Below, in pieces: positions 57,468-64,000 of a stretch of DNA of 64,000 bases. The stretch's first letter is position 1. Each line of letters starts with the position of its first letter. Both the position numbers and the translations under genes were made by a program. Origin of the DNA: Phocoena phocoena (Eukaryota; Chordata; Mammalia; Artiodactyla; Phocoenidae); assembly GCF_963924675.1 (NCBI RefSeq), contig NC_089222.1, positions 115,273,316 to 115,337,315 of the forward strand, read 5' to 3'. The notes under the pieces are model-generated. The model made no database searches. It was not told the origin of the DNA and saw only the letters and a program-made list of their open reading frames with translations.

Positions 57468-58210
57468 GCTGCAATGAGTGAAAGGAACTGCTGTAAATAG
57501 GCCTAGAGTACTGTGGTGGTGAATGTGGTGGGGGAATAGAAGGGTTCTATAGTCCTATGATTAGGTTTCAGTCTTTTAGGGTACCTATGCCTGCCTCTGG
57601 CCTGTGACCTTCCATGTGTTTCTCAGCTTTTTCCTTAGGTGGGACAGGATACCTAGAGTAGGCTGGAGGTAGGTATTTCTCTTCTCCCACATAAAAGGCT
57701 AGAGCTAACTGAAGCTGGATATTTCCCTTTTCCCAGGTCAGTTAGATTCTGCAAATACCCCAGCAGTTAGACTCTAGTTAACTAGTTTCTCTTGAGGGCA
57801 GTCCTTGTTAAGAAGAAAATGCTCTGGTATATTTCAAAATGGTCCCTTTCCCCCTCTCCCTATTGGAAGTGAGAGGGAATTTTTCTCTGATATTTACTGT
57901 GGCAACCTGGTCAAATTCCTAGGGTTACACCTAACTCCAGGGGCTCCCTATGACTGAGCCCCACCTGGAGTTTTGAACTCAGACTTGTCCACAGTGAACC
58001 TACAGGAATTAGTCATTTAGAGCTCAAATTTTCCTACCCCAGCACTGTTTGCCATGGAGTTTCTGCTAGTGAGTCTCTGCTGTGGTGAGATTTAACTCCC
58101 TGTGGTTGCCTATCTTTCTCTCTAATTTGGGGTGGTAGTGGTTTGCCTTGCATCTTCCCCTCTGTTTTGAATCAAGAAGAGCTGTTGATTTTTCAATCTG
58201 TTGAGGTTTT

Positions 58211-58785
58211 GGGTTTTTTTTTTTAGCTTTGTGGTTGTTTTTTTAAAATAGATCTTTACTGGAGTATAATTGCTTCACAATACTGTGTTAGTTTCTGTTG
58301 TACAACAAAGTGAATCAGCCATATGCATACCAATATCCCCATATCCCCTCACTCTTGAGCCTCTTTCCCATCTTCCCTATCCCACCCCTCTAGGTCATCG
58401 TAAAGCACTGAGCTGATCTCCCAGTGCTATGCTGCTGCTTCTCACTAGCTGACTATTTTACATTCTATAGTATATATATGTCAATGCTACTCTCACTTTG
58501 CCTCAGCTTCCCCCTCCCACCTTGTGTCCTCAAGTCCATTCTCTATGTTTACATCTTTATTCCTACCCTGCAACTAGGTTCATCAGTACCATTTTTTAAA
58601 ATTTAGATTCCATATATATGTGTTAGCATACGGTATTTGTTTTTCTCTTTCTGATTTACTTCACTCTGTATTACAGACTCTAGGTCTATCCACCTCACTA
58701 CAAATAACTCAATTTCATTTCTTTTTATGGCTGAGTAATATTCCAGTGTATATATGTGCCGTATCTTCTTTATCCATTCATCATC
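58211..58785 (-). mobile_element. L1 3' end nested in the L1 5' UTR, antisense
   Basis: A T-run (about 58213-58224) leads into the reversed 3' UTR: TCTTTACTGGAGTATAATTG, AACAAAGTGAATCAGCCATA, GATCTCCCAGTGCTATGCTG, CATATATATGTGTTAGCATA, and then the reversed end of ORF2 (ATGGCTGAGTAATATTCCAG to TTTATCCATTCATC). Flanks TCTGTTGAGG (58198) and TCTGTTGAGT (58810) suggest the duplication. Confidence 0.85.
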
Positions 58786-58823
58786 GCCCTTTGTTGAGTT
58801 TTTTTGCCCTCTGTTGAGTTTTT
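58786..58823. repeat. 19-bp tandem pair at the L1 5' junction
   Basis: GCCCTTTGTTGAGTTTTTT and GCCCTCTGTTGAGTTTTTT lie nearly head to tail between the nested L1 and the resumed host sequence, with one C/T difference. Confidence 0.85.
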
Positions 58824-58895
58824 TACTTGTTGTTAAGGCAGAGTGGCAACTTCCAAGCTTCTTACATGGAGAACCAGAAACTCGAAATTCCCACT

Positions 58896-59348
58896 CATTT
58901 CCTAAAGCAACATCTTACATGGACATGCTATAATGATAAGAACCAAGAAATTAAATTGATACTGTACTATTAACCAAAGACCTTATTTGAATTTCACAAA
59001 GTTTTTCCACAGATTTCTTTTTCTAGGATCCAGAAATTTAATCATTTCGCCTTAGCTTTCTTCTTCACCTGGGCAATTTCTGGAGACACTTTTAGTTTTT
59101 AATAACTGGAGAGTTGCTATGGTATCCGGTGGGTAGAGGCCAGGGATGCTATTAAACTTCCTATAATGCAAAAGACATACCCCTCTAAAGAGAATTATCT
59201 AGCTCATAATATCAAGAGTGTCACAGTTGAGAAATCCAGAATTGAGGGAACAGAACGTATACAAACTTGAATGTGAAAGGTGTGCAACAATTTGAAAGAA
59301 TAATTAACTGTCTGGGATGACTAATGTATAGCTGACATTTTGGAAGAT
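58896..59348. other. unassigned sequence
   Basis: No gene or repeat recognised. Confidence 0.4.
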
Positions 59349-59752
59349 GTGTTGGTCAGCTTGGGCTGCTATAAAAATATACCATAGACTGTGTGGTTTA
59401 AGTAACAGACATTTATTTCTCACAGTTCCGGAAGCTGGGAAGTCCAACATCAAGTTGCCGGCAGATTTAGTTCTTGGTGAGAACCCACTTTCTGGCTGGC
59501 AATTAGCTGCCATCTCACAGTGAGCTCATGTGAGCTCACTTGACCTCTTCTCTGTGTGCATAGAGAGAGAGATCTTTGGTCTCTCTTGCTCTTCTTATGA
59601 GGACACTAATCCCATTAGGGGTTCTCCACCCTGAAGGCCTCACCTAAACCTAATTATCCTCCAAAGGCCCCATCTCTTAGTACCAACACATTGGTGATTA
59701 AGGATTCAACACATTAATTTTGGGGAGACACAAGTATTCAGTTCATAATAGA
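59349..59752 (-). mobile_element. MaLR LTR (MLT1/MST-class), antisense
   Basis: The reversed LTR is clear: GTGTTGGTCAGCTTGGGCTG, CTATAAAAATATACCATAGA, CTGTGTGGTTTAAGTAACAG, TTATTTCTCACAGTTCCGGA, GGCCTCACCTAAACCTAATT, TACCAACACATTGGTGATTA and TTCAACACATTAATTTTGGG. Solitary LTR of about 400 bp. Confidence 0.8.
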
Positions 59753-60267
59753 AGGGGACATATCAGCAAGCAATTATTTTTTAAATGTAGTTGAAACTCA
59801 GCTTGGGAAGTTTAAGTGCAATGCTAACAAGGTTAGTCCTTATTCGTGTAATTAATTGACACTTATAGTTTATTGTTTGTTTGTTTGTTGTGCAAGTGGG
59901 TCTTGTTTGGAGTGACTGCCCAGCATCTTAATTCCTTCCCGATTTGGGGCATCCCCACTGCGTGTAGTGTCCATGTGATGCAGTACCTCTTCTCATACTG
60001 AGGAAGCCAAAGACTCCTCTCGTTTCCTGGTGACAGTGCCTGTAGCAGAAACAGCAGCATCCTGGCCAGACATTTCCTGCTAAAATACAATTATTGTATT
60101 TCCAGGAAAGCCCTCCCAACTGGCTTTTCCCAACACACATTTTTCAAATTTTGTTCTCCAACCTCCCATTAATTCTGTCATTGTATTCCATTTTCATTGT
60201 TAGAAAACTGGAATTGTTTTCTGAGCCTGCAGTCACAAACCCTGACTAATACAATAGGTCCCTATCT
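59753..60267. other. unassigned sequence
   Basis: A TTTG repeat patch is near 59872-59890. Overlapping minus-strand frames of 70 and 75 codons near 59863-60140 (MPQIGKELRCWAV and similar) resemble no known family. A short complementary pair AATACAATTATTGTATT lies near 60085-60101. Confidence 0.35.
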
Positions 60268-60630
60268 AAGGTTTTTCTATAAGGGGAGTGATGCCATCAT
60301 ATTTCTGCATTAAGATGTTCACTCTGATCAGTCTGTAGTGTGGATGAAAAGGGGTAGGACTAGACATGGTAAGAAGAAATGTCTTATGGTTGATCTGATA
60401 GGACATAATAAATGATGAGCTTGAACTAGAACAGGGGAGGAAAAGAAAGAAAACACAATATGAATGTGGAGATATAATTAGTAAATTGATATGACTTGCT
60501 GATTGCAAAGGTGCCAAAAAGAGTGAAAGAGGAGAGTAGGTGGTTTGTGACTCTTGAGATAGTAGCCTGAGCAGAACATTGATTCTACTCCTGGAGAACA
60601 ATATTGGGAGCCAGAGGATGAGACACATGG
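60268..60630 (+). repeat. unassigned ancient repeat family, copy B
   Basis: GGGGAGTGATGCCATCATAT, TTCTGCATTAAGATGTTCAC, TCTGATCAGTCTGTAGTGTG and GATGAAAAGGGGTAGGACTA follow the same pattern as 45062-45430. The 120-codon minus-strand frame here is a by-product of a purine-rich plus strand. Confidence 0.45.
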
Positions 60631-63600
60631 TAGTGTTTCAATATCAAAAGTGAGAATTTGAGGAACAATAATAAGATCCCTTCTGGAAATGCTGTATTCG
60701 AAGTACCAGTAAAACATGTCTTCATATGATTGCTACTTATTTTGTGCTTACTCTTTGTGTAATGTTAATTACTGGTACACAAATGTTAGTGACTCATAGC
60801 ATGGTGCCTTCAATAGTAAGTATATGAAATATTGGCTTTCACTTATCATAGCATTAAAGCATTTAAAGTAATTGTATCAAAAGTTGTAAATATGTATGGA
60901 GACGGTCAGCTAAATAAAACAATCCTAAGCAGAATTTCCATAAATTTTACATTATTAGGAATATTCTATAATCATAAATGGTAGGTCAGGATGTAGTATA
61001 CTTCAAGATGCTCATAAATTTAATACAAACTCTAGTATATATAAAAATTGAAGGAAAACATGCAAATCACAAATTTTTTAAACTATTTTTAAATCCCTGG
61101 CCTACTACAACTTTAAAAAAAAAAAACCGACACACTTATGTTTGCTCATAATAAGATGCAAATTTGATTCATTCACGCTAAGCCTCTCCTTTTTACTGTA
61201 GTTCTCTCTCATCCCCACATCTCCCTACCCAATGGTGAGGACATTAATAAACATCAAAATAACTGGAAAATAATTCAACCAAAATAAAATATTTGCCAAA
61301 ATAAATGAAGAATCACATTAGTAATGTCACCACCCTAGAGGGAAATCAAAACAGTTCATGTGATTCAGGCAAGATCACTATAAAAATTTTTTTTATGATA
61401 ATTTTTGAAAAACTGTTCTTTTTAGTGTTGCTTAGACGTCATTCCCAAGAGATATCAGTAGCTACAAAATGTGTAATCAAGAAAAATATCTTTTTTTATT
61501 ACATAAATTTGATAATGAATCTCAGTGCTTAGCTTGTCTTTGCCTTATTTAATGAAATAGATCTATATTTATTGATTGTCCCCTGGAAGTTGAGATTTTA
61601 AGTTCAATAATCCTAGTCAAAGATAACTTTGGGAACCAAAGAAAATCTCTTAACCTTCCAAGATACCTCAATTAACTTTTTCCTTTCTCTAAGTTTACGC
61701 TCTTTCTCTTGCCCCATTGATAAGACACACTTATCTGTATATGGAGCCCATCACTTCGAATTAATTAGGAGCCGATTAAAATAGGCATGGATAACAAAGT
61801 CATGACAGATTTATCATCTTTTTCCCAGCTTGCTTTCCTCTTAGCTGTCTTCAGAGTCTAAAGTAATAGAAAGGGAGCTTCTATAATATATCTCAAAGTT
61901 GGGGAAGAGACAGACACTCTTGGTCTAAAAATGTATCTACTATATGCCAGAAGGAGCTTAATCTTTGAAGCACAAATTGACTGCTTTTCTATTAGATTCT
62001 CCCAATATCCATAAGCATCTTTCTCCACTCTTCTCTTTCCTTTACCTCCACTGATAAACAAAATCCCTGGTAATCCAAGCCAGAGGCCAGCACTAGGGCA
62101 GGTATAAACTTGGTGAGGAGTACGAATAAAAGGGACAAAAGGTTTAAGAAACTGTGTTGGAAATGGACAAAGAATAAGGTTTGAAAGTTGTGCTCTCTCT
62201 TGAGCATGGATGTGTCCACACAGTCTCTTCTGAAAACCTAGACGTGAGGCCTCCACATCAGTGGACTCAGGCAGGGATGAATAGAACAGGCTATGTCCAG
62301 CACATTGTGAAACTTGCTATTTGGGTTGGAATATTTAGTGCTTATACTGAACAAAAGTGATAATTTTTCTATAGTTTTTTGCTTCTAATAAAAATATTTG
62401 TTATAGGCTTCATTATCTATAATTTGAGGTGTTATAATTTGAGGGTGGTGCTGTCTTATAATATTATACTCTGACACAGTATTTGGCTGTGCCTTAACCA
62501 AATTACTCCATAGAACTAACCCTGGCAAGACACTAGTATGATAATTAAAGTGTTAATGTAAGGTACAAGAAACATACCTAGTATTTGCCATGCATTTATC
62601 TAATAAGTATTTATAGAGTGCCGCCTATTGGTCAGAATTCCCTCTCAGAGGAAAAGAGACAGAAAAGGAACTGTCTCTGAATGAGAACACTACTGTAAGG
62701 ATAGCACTATGTCTTACGCGAATTTACCAATGGTAGTTCCCAAGAGAGACCTGGAAAATGCCAGAATGACACAGATTCTGTAAAGGAGCATGTAAGACCA
62801 AATCTTTACCAGAGTTTTGGAAGAACGTAATGTGACTTTGAGAGAGAGAAAGCTGATCCAAAGAGAGAATTCATAGGAAAACCCAAGCAGACATCAATTC
62901 ACTGGTGGCTACTTTGAGCTCCTAGACCAATGGTTTGGGACAAGTATTAGGCCAGGAAGGGCAGTCTATTTTGGATATAACCATGTACTAAAAGTTAAGG
63001 GGTTTTGCATTTGACTTTTATCAGAAATTCAGGAAAGAACAAGGGATATTAGAACAGGAAAGGCCCAGTCCTTGGGTTCTATAATGCTTAAAATCCTTGA
63101 ACACGTCGCCCTCAGTGTACCATACGTCACTGGACTCTAAGTGAGCATTTTTTGGAGAAAAGCAAGGATAAAGGAGGAAAATTACAATTCCTTAACCACC
63201 CAGGAAATAATGGTTGACATGCTTCTTATATATTTTATCAGACTGATTGTAGACAAGAGCAGCATGGGCTTAGGCATTGCTTAGGCAATTTTTGAAAGGA
63301 GCTCAGTATATCCAGAAGCTGATAGTCTACCTCAGGGCCTAAGATTCATCTGAAATTTCCCTTTAGTTCTCACTAAAAATGGAGTTAATTTAGGTGAAAG
63401 AGATGAAAACCGAAGAGATCCAGAGTTACAAAAAAGTGAGTATTGCAGCCTCATTTTATTTCTGAAGTGATGGGGTTAAACATGTCATAGAAAACACACT
63501 CTCAAGGAATTCCTTTTTAGTGGTGGAGAATATTCACAAGTCCTCTGATTGTTCATGAAAGAGAACAGAGTCCCAAACCAGAGTCAGCCAAGTCCCCTCA

Positions 63601-64000
63601 CACAAAATTTTGCCACTTCAGTCTCCTTACTGGATAGATACCCAGCAGCTCCAGGACCAGGTCAAATCAGTGAGAAGTTTGACAAACCACGTGTAGTTTC
63701 AATATATAGCCTATAATATTTGCTGAAACCCCACAACTTCCTTAGGTCTCTAAAATGAGTTGCACAGGATTTGTGATGAGGGCATTGATCACAGCAGACT
63801 TTCTGCCCACCCCTAGTTGGCTATAGTGAGCTTAAGAGACTTCAGAAAAATGCAGCCGTGTCTGGCTGTTACCAAGAGCATTGTAGCAGACCCTGGGTAG
63901 ATACTCAATCTTCCCATTTTCTCCTATTGAGCATGTCAGAAGAATATTTCATATCCTCTCTCCAAGTTAACTTAGAAACCCATGTGATTTGTTTTAGCCA
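60631..64000. other. long stretch of unassigned sequence
   Basis: No SINE, L1 or LTR recognised over 3.4 kb. An A-run is at 61115-61126. The block AAGTATTTATAGAGTGCCGC near 62600 looks like an old repeat end (TATTTATTGAGTGCCTACTA). A minus-strand frame of 132 codons at 61858-62256 has no known domain. The absence of young repeats could reflect unique intergenic or intronic sequence. Confidence 0.4.

Larger units (their letters stand above)
56788..58895 (-). mobile_element. L1 5' region (5' UTR and ORF1), antisense, interrupted
   Basis: Reading minus, the 5' UTR runs from about 58895 to 57470 with a younger L1 3' end inserted at about 58211-58785. ORF1 then runs from 57467 towards 56760. The translated pieces keep clear ORF1 character (MTSCQEKITRHTKRQ..., then MTENFPKLMSDSKPQ). 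Everything 3' of ORF1 is missing, which is unusual because L1 copies normally lose the 5' end. It may be a half-L1 (HAL1-like) type or a rearranged L1. Confidence 0.7.

Noticed and set aside
61858..62256. 132-codon minus-strand frame
   Set aside because: No recognisable domain and no supporting regulatory sequence.
1..64000. A novel multi-gene system
   Set aside because: No cluster of cellular genes is present. Everything with clear coding character belongs to L1.

Overview
The window is mammalian nuclear DNA, most likely from a cetacean (whale or dolphin). The diagnostic evidence is eight copies of a tRNA-derived SINE. Intact copies have a 5' end reading GGGCTTCCCTGGTGGCGCAG, RNA polymerase III A- and B-box-like sequences and an A-rich tail, as in the CHR SINEs of cetaceans and hippopotamus. 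The youngest L1 copies have the 3' end seen in cetartiodactyl L1s. I saw no BovB or Bov-tA elements, which would be expected in a ruminant. Composition is AT-rich. I found no supportable cellular protein-coding exon, no CpG island, and no tRNA, rRNA or CRISPR feature. Nearly every open reading frame longer than 80 codons lies in L1, in the antisense strand of a SINE, or in simple repeats. I read the window as intergenic or deep intronic sequence.

Layout. 0-17 kb: old sequence with an L1 3' end at 1.46 kb, MIR, L2 and hAT-like fossils and MaLR-type LTRs. There is also one possible decayed reading frame on the minus strand near 0.9-1.3 kb. 17-25 kb: a CHR SINE, a short tandem duplication, and a long decayed antisense L1 at 21.2-24.2 kb. 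25-28.5 kb: a Tigger-like DNA transposon, MIRs and an L2. 28.5-32.9 kb: a twin-primed L1 with an inverted 5' part and a sense 3' part between perfect 15-bp target-site duplications. 33-39 kb: an LTR-like segment, two MaLR LTRs, an L1 tail, and a young antisense L1 with a 300-codon ORF2 remnant and extra sequence between its 3' end and its tail. 39.7-56.3 kb: seven CHR SINEs, one of them tailless between perfect duplications, plus a near-complete MaLR element (46.6-48.4 kb), a 28-bp minisatellite and a MER5-type element. 56.7-58.9 kb: an antisense L1 5' region with a younger L1 3' end nested in it. 59-64 kb: one MaLR LTR, then mostly unassigned unique sequence.

Nothing here forms a pathway or a new biochemical system. 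The value of the window is in retrotransposition history: several insertions keep clear duplications and endonuclease-type TTTT/AA target sites, and a few have unusual structures. Family names come from recognition of sequence and were not checked against a repeat library. Subfamily names should be treated as provisional.
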